Part shown: positions 7,773 through 16,428 of the stretch, piece by piece
Layout of the letters: the number at the start of each line of letters is the position of its first letter
Numbering within the stretch: position 1 is the stretch's first letter
NCBI RefSeq assembly: GCF_000786695.1
Contig: NZ_CP009962.1
Span: 5,270,001 to 5,334,000, forward strand
From: Collimonas arenae
GTDB taxonomy: Bacteria > Pseudomonadota > Gammaproteobacteria > Burkholderiales > Burkholderiaceae_D
Direction of reading: 5' to 3'
DNA length: 64,000 bases
The notes under the pieces: model-generated
Told to the model about the DNA's origin: nothing
The model's input: only the letters and a program-made list of their open reading frames with translations
Databases searched by the model: none
Translations under genes and position numbers: made by a program

Positions 7773-8864
7773 ATGCGTACGCTGCAAAAACTCACGATTA
7801 AAAACTATAAGTCGATCCATGAGCAGACGCTTGAGCTAGGTCAGTTAAACATATTCATTGGTGGCAACGGAGTCGGCAAATCAAATCTGATTTCTGCATT
7901 TCGCTTACTTCGGGAAATTGTCACACAGAATCTGGCTGGCTACACAGCAATCAAAGGCGGTGCTGATAATTTATTGTACTTTGGCCGGAAGATATCTCCT
8001 GAGATGTCGTTTTTCTTGGAGTTCGGTGAAGGCAATACATCCAATTCATACAAAGTAATATTGAGGGGTACCGATGAGGATAAATTCACGGTGTGGAATG
8101 AGACCGTGTATTACCATGAGAAAACAAAATATCCTCAACCGTACGACCAAACCGTTACACATTTCGCGGATGAATCTGAGCTGAAATCTGCCAAGCATAT
8201 CTGCGCTGTTCAAGCAATGCGCGATCTGGAAAGTTATCGTGTATATCATTTTCACGACACAAGTGATACGGCAGCCGTAAAGGCCGCATGTGACCTTGAG
8301 GACAATATTTATTTACGGCCACAAGCGGAAAATTTGGCAGCTTTCTTATATTGGTTAAAAATAAAAAAGCCGGATCATTTTTCCAATATCGAAGATACGG
8401 TTCGACAAATTGCGCCCTTTTTTGATAGTTTTCAGCTTACCCCCTCAAGACTTAATGAAACACGCATTCGTCTGGAATGGAAGGAGAAAGGAAGTGATAC
8501 ATACTTTAATGCCACAGCTTTTTCTGACGGTACACTTCGATTTATCTGTTTAGCGACTCTGCTTTTACAACCGAATTTGCCGTCTATGGTGCTTCTGGAC
8601 GAACCAGAACTTGGTCTTCATCCTGCCGCCGTGGCATTACTCGCTGATTTGCTATCTTCAGCGGCTACACGTACCCAAGTGCTGGTATCCACCCAATCTG
8701 TCACTTTGGTGAATCAATTTGAGCCTGCTGATGTATGGACTGTAGATCGTAAGGATAATCAAAGTGTTTTCCGCCACTTGAACGATGTAGATATGTCGAA
8801 TTGGTTGGATGAATATGGGCTGGGCGACTTATGGGAGAAAAATCGACTCGGTGGGCGGCCATGA
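7773..8864 (+). CDS. AAA-family ATPase (RecF/OLD-like) of a two-gene defence system
   Basis: A 363-residue ATPase. Walker A is GGNGVGKSN near residues 27-35. The ABC-type signature region AFSDGTLRF and Walker B MVLLDEPELGLHP lie near residues 250-285, and a D-loop and His-switch region (VLVSTQS) follow. The layout matches the AAA_15/AAA_21 proteins that pair with TOPRIM or nuclease partners in anti-phage systems (OLD, PARIS, AbiL-like). The ATG at 7773 puts the usual LTIKNYKSI strand near the N-terminus; an ATG at 7752 is 7 codons upstream. The stop overlaps the start of the DUF4276 gene by ATGA, so the two proteins are probably made together. Confidence 0.85.
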   Translation: MRTLQKLTIKNYKSIHEQTLELGQLNIFIGGNGVGKSNLISAFRLLREIVTQNLAGYTAIKGGADNLLYFGRKISPEMSFFLEFGEGNTSNSYKVILRGTDEDKFTVWNETVYYHEKTKYPQPYDQTVTHFADESELKSAKHICAVQAMRDLESYRVYHFHDTSDTAAVKAACDLEDNIYLRPQAENLAAFLYWLKIKKPDHFSNIEDTVRQIAPFFDSFQLTPSRLNETRIRLEWKEKGSDTYFNATAFSDGTLRFICLATLLLQPNLPSMVLLDEPELGLHPAAVALLADLLSSAATRTQVLVSTQSVTLVNQFEPADVWTVDRKDNQSVFRHLNDVDMSNWLDEYGLGDLWEKNRLGGRP

Positions 8865-9535
8865 CCAAACGAGTACTTGTATTGGTCGAGGGCCAGACTG
8901 AAGAACGATTTGTTAAAGATGTACTAGCTCCTGCGTTCTGGAGGCATGAGCTCTATATCGAGCCAACTGTGCTTATGACAAAACGGGTCAAGGATGGCCC
9001 GAATTTTAGGGGAGGAGTCACCAATTTTATAAAGTTCAAAAATGATGTAAATAGATTACTTAATGATGCGGGTGACGCGCTAGTTACGACGTTCCTTGAT
9101 TACTACGCATTGCCAGCCGATTTTCCAGGAATGATGACCCGCGGTCAAAATGCAACCGGCTCGCAGTGTGTTCTACACGTGGAAGCTGAACTTCATAAAC
9201 ACTTTGGAAGTGCAAACAATTTTCTTCCGTTTCTTGCATTGCATGAGTTTGAGGCATTGTTATTTTCTGACGCTGATATTTTGCCGCGAGTAATGAATTC
9301 TAGTAACAAACAGGCCGAATTTTCTGCTATTCGAAATAGTTTCGATAATCCGGAAGAAATTAATAATCGCCCGGAAACGGCGCCATCTAAACGAATCCTG
9401 CGGCTTTTTCCTGGTTACCGAAAAACGTTACACGGTCCAATAACGGCCACTCGTATTGGACTAAAATCGATATGTGAAGCGTGCCCCCATTTTTCTGCAT
9501 GGGTCGACAAATTGGAGGATTTTGCACGCTTGTAA
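8861..9535 (+). CDS. DUF4276 (TOPRIM-like) partner protein
   Basis: A 225-residue protein. The N-terminus VLVLVEGQTEERFVKDVL and the later LVTTFLDYYALP give the conserved Glu and acidic patches of the DUF4276 family, which is placed in the TOPRIM-like group. Two more motifs, LHEFEALLFSD and KRILRLFPGYRKTLHG, are typical of the family. It overlaps the ATPase gene by 4 nt (ATGA). By analogy with other ATPase-TOPRIM pairs it is the likely nuclease effector released or activated by the ATPase on phage infection. That function is inferred. It ends 70 bases from the convergent retron RT gene. Confidence 0.85.
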   Translation: MTKRVLVLVEGQTEERFVKDVLAPAFWRHELYIEPTVLMTKRVKDGPNFRGGVTNFIKFKNDVNRLLNDAGDALVTTFLDYYALPADFPGMMTRGQNATGSQCVLHVEAELHKHFGSANNFLPFLALHEFEALLFSDADILPRVMNSSNKQAEFSAIRNSFDNPEEINNRPETAPSKRILRLFPGYRKTLHGPITATRIGLKSICEACPHFSAWVDKLEDFARL

Positions 9536-9604
9536 ATTTCTAATAAATTCGATCTGTGCGGACTTAAATCATTAACTTCATTGTTAATCTGGCAGCAGTA
9601 ATTG

Positions 9605-10528
9605 CTAGGATTGAAAGAGGCGTGTAATGACTTCGTCAGTGTAATGAGTGCGAAGTCTTAAAACAAACTCCGGCTCAACCGCCAACGCGAAAGCCAGTTT
9701 TCCGCGAAGCGTAGATACAGCTTCCTGTGAAAGCTCATTTTTTCGGAATTTATCCACTGCCGCTCGTAACTCTCTTTTCATGTCGCGTCCAAGTGATACT
9801 TGTTTTTGACTGTTTAGAGTCAATCCCGTTACTTTTCGATTGTGCTTCTTTGATGTGTATACCGTTTTTTCTTCATTAATTTTTAGTACAGGGTGCTTCA
9901 TTTCATTAACTAGTACTCTAATGAACTTATGAAGTTCACTCAAAAGTAGCGGAGCGTTAGTGGATAGAGCTATGTCATCAGCATAGCGTGTATAAACCAC
10001 ATTCTGCGAAAGACAGTGTAAATGCAGTTCTGTATCGAACTGATTCAGTAAAGCGTTGGAAATGAATGGTGAACTTGGTGCTCCAGCTGCCAGAACAAAT
10101 TTCTCGTTCTTTTTGTCGCTCATGACCAACAATCTGACAATCAATTCAAGTTCGCCATCTTCTATATCAGGATAAGCCGATTTGATTAGATGGCTCACAT
10201 CCATATCGGTAATGGATGGGAAAAAATTCTTGAAGTCCATCTTGAGAAGAAATCGATTCTGAACATGCGCTTCGGCATTTGCGAAAATAGACGAGCCTGG
10301 CTCATACGCAGTGGCGCAACGATGAACCGGAATTTTTTTTCGTATGATCTCGATCACATATCTTTGCAACCATTTCACTTCTTTTGCTGGTTGCGAAATA
10401 AGTCTTCTCCCACCACTACGCTTAGGGATATGAAAGAATTTATACCGATAGGGCGCGGTAAGCATCAATATGCGTAGCTGCTGAGGAGACATGGGGAAAT
10501 CGGTAAATAGTTGGTCAAGCACTTTCAT
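9605..10528 (-). CDS. Retron reverse transcriptase
   Basis: A 307-residue RT. The catalytic motif is YTRYADDIALS near residue 188. It also carries both retron hallmarks: an NAxxH motif (FANAEAH, near residue 108) and VTG (RKVTGLTLN, near residue 236). HIPKRSGGRRLISQP is the usual RT0/1 region. It would copy the msd part of the adjacent noncoding RNA into a branched RNA-DNA molecule. It overlaps the upstream effector gene by 4 nt (ATGA). The order noncoding RNA, effector, RT is that of type II-A retrons such as Eco1 (Ec86). The gene is A+T-rich compared with the core genome. Confidence 0.93.
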   Translation of the reverse strand: MKVLDQLFTDFPMSPQQLRILMLTAPYRYKFFHIPKRSGGRRLISQPAKEVKWLQRYVIEIIRKKIPVHRCATAYEPGSSIFANAEAHVQNRFLLKMDFKNFFPSITDMDVSHLIKSAYPDIEDGELELIVRLLVMSDKKNEKFVLAAGAPSSPFISNALLNQFDTELHLHCLSQNVVYTRYADDIALSTNAPLLLSELHKFIRVLVNEMKHPVLKINEEKTVYTSKKHNRKVTGLTLNSQKQVSLGRDMKRELRAAVDKFRKNELSQEAVSTLRGKLAFALAVEPEFVLRLRTHYTDEVITRLFQS

Positions 10529-11472
10529 TTTGGATCCGCCTCAGATGCCAATTTTTGGAGCGCAGGTGGCAGGAAACTCCGCCGCCAACGGTCAGCCCGA
10601 ATCGCCTCCAATACTTTTATCTGGAATCGGCCGCGATCAAACGGGTGCGCCGAATTGGCGTAAGAGTCGAAGTCGATAAAAGTTTCACGTCTGAATTTCG
10701 AAAGAATGTAATCTGTTTTACCGTATTTTCCTTCATCTATTAAATCAAATATTTTTAGCAAAAAAACAGCCTGATCTAACGCTTTTCGATTAATTGAGAT
10801 TCCAAAGTGGCTTAACAGATCTATTAACTCGCCTTTTTTTAAGGCGACAAATAGCTCCAGAAGATCCGCGATTACTAGAAATTTTGAACGGGGATCTGTC
10901 GAGGAAAATTTGAATGATGGGGACTTGGAAGTTATCACTTCACGGATGCTTTCAAAAAGCACCGCTAGATGGGGTTCGAGTTCTGCAACGGTAGTGTGTG
11001 GAAACGCATGAATGCAGTCCGCATGTTCGTTCTGGAGATTCTTTAAAGGGCCAAGCCAAATAAATGAATTTCGCTTTTGTATTTCCCCACTACGAACAAC
11101 GATTTGCAACTGACTGCGAAGACTTGGTATCTTTACGAACGCACCCAACTCTGCAAGGGAACCAGGAGACTCCAGAAACAAGATAACTAAACTTGTAAGA
11201 TGCCCAAGATCTTCTTCGAAGGTAAGAAGATCATCGTAGATGCCGAATGAGTTCCATTCTGGGTAAATCTCTGGAACAATTAAGCGCTCGCTCAGATCTG
11301 GGTGAAATTTATGAATCGACGTTACAAAAAGGTTCCTTTCTGAAACAAAAGGACTTCCATCTCGAGCGTCATCAAGCGTGCCGCCAAAAACAGCAAATCT
11401 TGGCGGCACGTTTATTATCCGAGTCTTATTCGGGTCAACTGCCTTCTTAAACTCTTCTAGCAATAACTCCAT
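10525..11472 (-). CDS. Retron effector, Eco1/St85-type nucleoside deoxyribosyltransferase-like with winged helix
   Basis: A 315-residue protein. It has the FGG motif near residue 30, YPEWNSFGIYDDLL, and LVILFLESPGSLAELGAF near residues 95-112, which corresponds to the ESPGSFTELGAF core of the Eco1 (Ec86) effector. The C-terminal 130 residues fit a helical, winged-helix-like DNA-binding region. In type II-A retrons this protein is the toxic effector: an N-glycosidase-like enzyme that assembles with RT and msDNA and is released when phage functions disturb the complex. It lies directly downstream of the predicted noncoding RNA and overlaps the RT gene. Confidence 0.85.
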   Translation of the reverse strand: MELLLEEFKKAVDPNKTRIINVPPRFAVFGGTLDDARDGSPFVSERNLFVTSIHKFHPDLSERLIVPEIYPEWNSFGIYDDLLTFEEDLGHLTSLVILFLESPGSLAELGAFVKIPSLRSQLQIVVRSGEIQKRNSFIWLGPLKNLQNEHADCIHAFPHTTVAELEPHLAVLFESIREVITSKSPSFKFSSTDPRSKFLVIADLLELFVALKKGELIDLLSHFGISINRKALDQAVFLLKIFDLIDEGKYGKTDYILSKFRRETFIDFDSYANSAHPFDRGRFQIKVLEAIRADRWRRSFLPPALQKLASEADPK

Positions 11473-11478
11473 TAAGAG

Positions 11479-11680
11479 TATCTACCTTGACCTAGGCACG
11501 GAATTGGCCCAAAACCCATGGAGCAGAAGCGAAGCGGAAGCGGAGTGGGTTTTGGGCCAATTCCGTGCCGTCAAATCTGCTCAATACAGTACAGTCTGGC
11601 GAATCGCCCGACATTAATAGCTGGGTGCGCTATCACGCGTAGACAGCAGCCATTGTTGTATAAATATGCCACGTGGTCAA
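11479..11680 (-). ncRNA. Retron noncoding RNA (msr-msd), limits approximate
   Basis: Type II-A retrons carry the msr-msd RNA just upstream of the effector. Here that space holds a perfect 24-bp inverted repeat as msd (11495-11569). Further upstream on the minus strand are short msr-like hairpins (TAGC...GCTA near 11617-11633 and GGCG...CGCC near 11599-11610). A UAGC context gives a candidate branching guanosine at about 11630. For a1/a2 I see two weak options: TGTCTAC at 11645-11639 with GTAGATA at 11485-11479, or TTGACC at 11680-11675 with GGTCAA at 11492-11487. The ends are therefore uncertain. Confidence 0.7.
11495..11569 (-). repeat. Perfect 24-bp inverted repeat, the msd hairpin
   Basis: The arms 11495-11518 and 11546-11569 are exact reverse complements over 24 bp (GGCACGGAATTGGCCC... 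type). The loop of 27 bases is strongly purine-rich on the plus strand and so pyrimidine-rich in the RNA. Known msd stems usually contain mismatches; this one has none. Confidence 0.95.
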
Positions 11681-11775
11681 TGATGATCTATGTTGTATCC
11701 TGCGCGACACAAATTTTTCGAATTGCAACTTATAAAGATTGGGGATGCTTTAGATTTGATGTTGGAGCAAAAAAT

Positions 11776-11837
11776 GCTGTCATTAAGTTGTCATTCCCGA
11801 GCAAAAACAGCCCAAAAACACCCGAATTAATGACAGC
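11776..11837. repeat. 11-bp inverted repeat upstream of the retron
   Basis: GCTGTCATTAA (11776-11786) and TTAATGACAGC (11827-11837) are perfect inverted repeats 40 bases apart, in A+T-rich DNA upstream of the retron RNA. It could be an operator, a hairpin or a remnant of a mobile element end. Confidence 0.5.
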
Positions 11838-11873
11838 CCATGACTTTTGAATCTTTGATTTAAAACCAATTAT

Positions 11874-11905
11874 TCGTAGAAGCGTGGGGAATTGAACCCG
11901 TGGCC
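11874..11905 (-). other. Possible tmRNA (ssrA) or tRNA 3'-end remnant, candidate attachment site
   Basis: Read on the minus strand the segment gives GGCCACGGGTTCAATTCCCC followed by an acceptor-like tail. The GGGTTCAATTCCC core is the conserved T-arm of tRNA and tmRNA. By my recollection of betaproteobacterial tmRNA 3' ends, about 25 of 32 bases agree. The rest of the RNA is absent. tmRNA 3' ends are common island integration sites, so this may be a decayed attachment site of the defence island. Confidence 0.35.
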
Positions 11906-12008
11906 TAAAAATGTTTTAATGACTATATTTAAAAAAGAGAATTGAGTATCGGACTGAACCTCTCGAGCCGACACAGGTGCATCGAAATATGAAATTCCTC
12001 CGAAAAAA

Positions 12009-12042
12009 CCGCCCTCGGTATTCTAATTGAGGGCGATTTTTT
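12009..12042. terminator. Bidirectional intrinsic terminator
   Basis: CGCCCTC (12010-12016) and GAGGGCG (12029-12035) pair around a 12-base loop, with a T run after the hairpin on both strands. It would end the symE-like transcript from the right and close the island from the left. Confidence 0.75.
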
Positions 12043-12071
12043 TACGGCTCGTGTCGCTCTGGTACTGATTT

Positions 12072-12281
12072 TTAATTGCTAGTAATCACAAGACAGCCGT
12101 CCATCACCCTTACACTCATCTTAGAATCCCACGTAAAGCCGGTCCGTTTCAATGTTGGACCATACAGGCGAATCCAGAATATGTCGGGATCTTCTTCCTG
12201 ATAGAAGGAAACGGTGAGCCGCTCTCGTTTATCTTGTGCTTTCGACATGGGATTGTCTCGCGTATGATCGTGCTTAGCCAT
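12072..12281 (-). CDS. symE: SymE-like toxin of a type I addiction module
   Basis: A 69-residue protein with the SymE core RERLTVSFYQEE.PDIFWIRLYG.TLKRTGFTWDSKMSVRVMDGCLVI. In SymE proteins this C-terminal part is an AbrB/SpoVT-like swapped-hairpin fold with RNA-cleaving or nucleoid-condensing toxicity. The usual strand after P.I.L.G is conserved. Start ATG 12281 has AAGGAG about 9 nt upstream; a TTG two codons earlier is less likely. In E. coli an antisense RNA (SymR) overlaps the 5' end; I cannot confirm one here. It lies between the retron and an XRE regulator in the same direction as both. Confidence 0.75.
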   Translation of the reverse strand: MAKHDHTRDNPMSKAQDKRERLTVSFYQEEDPDIFWIRLYGPTLKRTGFTWDSKMSVRVMDGCLVITSN

Positions 12282-12406
12282 ATTCAACTGCTCCTTAGTT
12301 GGTTGTGGTTAGCGGGGCAAGGATGTTGGTAGCATCTTCGTCCCGCGCTTCTTTCAATGTCTGCCGGTACAACGCAGACAAGGTAAAACTCCTTTACATC
12401 ACCCCT

Positions 12407-12790
12407 TCATTTTGTTGCAGGGTCGTTGATCCGATCTATAGGGTTCTCTTGGATGGGGACTTGGGTCCAGCGCTTGGCATCGTGCATGTGCAAAACGCTG
12501 GCAATGACTAGCTCCATTGCATCGCGCTCATGTTCGTCGAGCTTCAGCATTGCTTCGAATTGCAATTTCAGGCGATCCTCTGGATTGCGTTCGCCTGCCT
12601 CAAAAAGAAGCGTATCGGCGCTCACATTCAATGCCAATGCAATACGTCGAAATACATCGATGTTGGGTCGCGCATTTCCACCTTCATAGCGTTTGAATTG
12701 CGAGACGTGCATGCCGATCTTGTCCGCCATTTGCTGTTGGGTGAAACCCTGCTCTTTACGAAACGATGTCAAGCGTTGAGAAAAACTCAT
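12407..12790 (-). CDS. XRE-family helix-turn-helix regulator
   Basis: A 127-residue protein with a Cro/C1-type helix-turn-helix at residues 5-60 (RLTSFRKEQGFTQQQMADKIGMHVSQFKRYEGG) and a helical C-terminus. LNVSADTLLF marks the end of the DNA-binding domain. It resembles regulators found next to prophage remnants and toxin genes. It is followed on the same strand by the symE-like gene about 125 bases downstream and could control it. The next gene on its left is the purine permease, separated by a strong terminator. Confidence 0.85.
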   Translation of the reverse strand: MSFSQRLTSFRKEQGFTQQQMADKIGMHVSQFKRYEGGNARPNIDVFRRIALALNVSADTLLFEAGERNPEDRLKLQFEAMLKLDEHERDAMELVIASVLHMHDAKRWTQVPIQENPIDRINDPATK

Positions 12791-12972
12791 GGCGGAAAAG
12801 AAATGATGTCGATGCCCCTGAGTATAGATAGCATCTCTATAAGTTTGGGCTGAAAACGCAGAACAGGATCAATGTGAGTACATCGGGAAACTGTTTGTCG
12901 ATTTTAAAAAATCTGACTGGCGGCATTCCTGTTTGGCAAACAGCCCGATACATTGTTGGCCTCTCAAATGAA

Positions 12973-13003
12973 AAAAGCCCGCCTGAAATTCAGGCGGGCT
13001 TTT
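12973..13003. terminator. Intrinsic terminator of the purine permease gene
   Basis: AAAAGCCCGCCTG and CAGGCGGGCTTTT form a 13-bp perfect hairpin with a 5-base loop. On the minus strand it is followed by a T run just after the NCS2 permease stop. It can also act in the plus direction. Confidence 0.9.
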
Positions 13004-13039
13004 ATTTAATTTGAATGTTGCTTTACACCATACAGCGCA

Positions 13040-14341
13040 TCAATCCCCACCCAGGTGAATGAACTTGTACAGGAAAATCGCCGCAATAATCCAGACCATG
13101 ACCGGCACCTGCTTGGCGCGACCAGTGAACAATTTCAAGGCTGCATAAGAGATGAAGCCGAAGGCAATGCCGTTGGCAATGGAATAGGTAAACGGGATCA
13201 TCAGCACGGTGATCACGGCCGGTACGCTTTCGGTGGAATCTTCCCAGTTCAGGTGCACCAGTTCACGCAGCATCAGGCCGGCGACGTAGAACAAGGCCGG
13301 TGCAGTGGCGTACGCTGGCACCGCGCCGGCCAGCGGCGAGATGAACAAGGCTGCCAGGAACAACACACCAACCGCCAGCGAAGTCAGGCCGGTACGGCCG
13401 CCTGCCTGTACGCCGGCTGCGCTTTCGACATAGGCAGTGGTGCTGGAAGTGCCCAGGAAAGTGCCGGCCACGATCGCAGTGCTATCCGCCAGCAACGCCT
13501 TGTTAAGACGCGCCATCTTGCCGTTGACCAGCAGGCCGGCGCGATTGGCCACGCCCATCATGGTGCCGGTTGCGTCAAACATCTCTACCAGGAAGAACAC
13601 CAGCACTATATTAAGCACGCCCATCGATAGCGCGCCCATGATGTCGAGCTTGAACAAGGTTGGCTCTATCGATGGCGGCATGGCCACCACGCCGTTGAAG
13701 GTATTGCCGCCCACCAGGAAACTGAGCACGGTGACGGTCAGAATGCCGATCAGGATGGCGCCCTTGATCTTGAGATGATCCAGCACCACGATCAGCAGGA
13801 AACCGAATATCGACAGGATCACCGGGATCTGGTGCAGGTCGCCGATCTGGACAAAGGTGGCCGGATTGGCGACCACCAGGCCGGAACTCTTGAGCGCGAT
13901 AAAGCCAAGAAACATGCCGATGCCGGCGGTGATCGCGGTCCGTATGGTGGGTGGAATGCCGTTGACGATCATGCCGCGGATGCCGACCAGGCTGACGATG
14001 ATGAACAGGCAGCCGGAGATAAAGACGGCGCCCAGCGCCACTTCCCAGGACACGCCCATGCCCTTCACTACAGCGTAGGAAAAGTAGGCGTTGAGACCCA
14101 TGCCTGGCGCCAGGGCGATCGGGTAGTTGGCATACAGCGCCATGACCAGCGTGCCGATCGCGGCGGCTACGCAGGTGGCGACGAACACTGCGCCTTTCGG
14201 CATGCCGGCGTCGCCGAGGATCGACGGATTGACGAAGATGATGTAAGCCATCGTCAGGAAGGTGGTGAGGCCGGCGATCAGTTCGGTGCGGACGTCGGTG
14301 CCGTTTTCTTTCAGCTTGAAGAATTTTTCGAGCAATTGCAT
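13040..14341 (-). CDS. NCS2-family purine permease (AzgA-like)
   Basis: A 433-residue inner-membrane protein with about 12-14 membrane segments. Family marks are ELIAGLTTFLTMAYIIFVNP at the N-terminus, APGMGLNAYFSYAVV near residue 80 and FFLVEMFDATGTMMGVANRAG near residue 255. The last matches the substrate and proton-coupling region of adenine, guanine and hypoxanthine permeases of the AzgA/GhxPQ type. GGAG lies upstream of the ATG at 14341. It is divergent from xdhABC-guaD, which catabolise the imported purines, so a shared purine-responsive control is likely. Confidence 0.92.
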   Translation of the reverse strand: MQLLEKFFKLKENGTDVRTELIAGLTTFLTMAYIIFVNPSILGDAGMPKGAVFVATCVAAAIGTLVMALYANYPIALAPGMGLNAYFSYAVVKGMGVSWEVALGAVFISGCLFIIVSLVGIRGMIVNGIPPTIRTAITAGIGMFLGFIALKSSGLVVANPATFVQIGDLHQIPVILSIFGFLLIVVLDHLKIKGAILIGILTVTVLSFLVGGNTFNGVVAMPPSIEPTLFKLDIMGALSMGVLNIVLVFFLVEMFDATGTMMGVANRAGLLVNGKMARLNKALLADSTAIVAGTFLGTSSTTAYVESAAGVQAGGRTGLTSLAVGVLFLAALFISPLAGAVPAYATAPALFYVAGLMLRELVHLNWEDSTESVPAVITVLMIPFTYSIANGIAFGFISYAALKLFTGRAKQVPVMVWIIAAIFLYKFIHLGGD

Positions 14342-14852
14342 TGTGATGTCTCCTTGATTATTGTTGTTTTTGATTTTCTGGCTGCCGTTTTGCGTCGCGC
14401 TTTGTACTGCGTTTGGCAGCGTTGCAGCTAGATAATGGGGTACAGGAAGGGGTCACAATTATGCTCCAAGGTAAATATCGGTTATTCCGGTGTGATGATA
14501 ACCGCTCCCGCCGCTCCATTGAAAGCCCTGTAAATCTTGCGCCTAAAGATTTTCTCATTCGCGAAAACTGCAATAATTGCCAAATAGGCCATGAAATATT
14601 CATATCTCCTATGCAACGGCTATATTTGTCTAATGGAATTACTTATACGATCTCTATTCCATTTTGCAGATAATTGACATTAGCCCTTTCACTATATGAG
14701 CGAACGGCGCAAATGCTAATCTGAGTTCATAATTAATAGGCCGTTGCAAATTCAGTCTAGCTACATGCACCGCACCCCGGCACACCAGGCAATACGGTCA
14801 GGAAGGCATAGTTTTTTGCAGCAGTCGCCACCAGTATGGAGATCGTTTGTCT
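14342..14852. other. Divergent promoter region, purine permease / xdhA
   Basis: About 510 bases without a gene I can support. The middle (14480-14720) is A+T-rich and must hold the promoters of both divergent units. One small open frame at 14413-14673 has no recognisable features and is probably chance. I see no convincing purine riboswitch. Confidence 0.5.
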
Positions 14853-16382
<1,530 letters not shown>

Positions 16383-16428
16383 GTACAGCGCTCACACCCA
16401 AAGCCCACGGAGATAAAGAGTAGACGTC

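Noticed and set aside
11874..11905. A complete tRNA or tmRNA gene
   Set aside because: Only the T-arm and part of an acceptor-like tail are present. The T stem is imperfect and no CCA, D-arm, anticodon arm or tag frame is seen.
13055..14431. Long plus-strand frames opposite the purine permease
   Set aside because: Antisense to a complete NCS2 permease; composition is typical of shadow frames.
14413..14673. An 86-codon frame in the permease-xdhA gap
   Set aside because: No ribosome site, no recognised pattern and it lies in the divergent promoter region. I treat it as chance.
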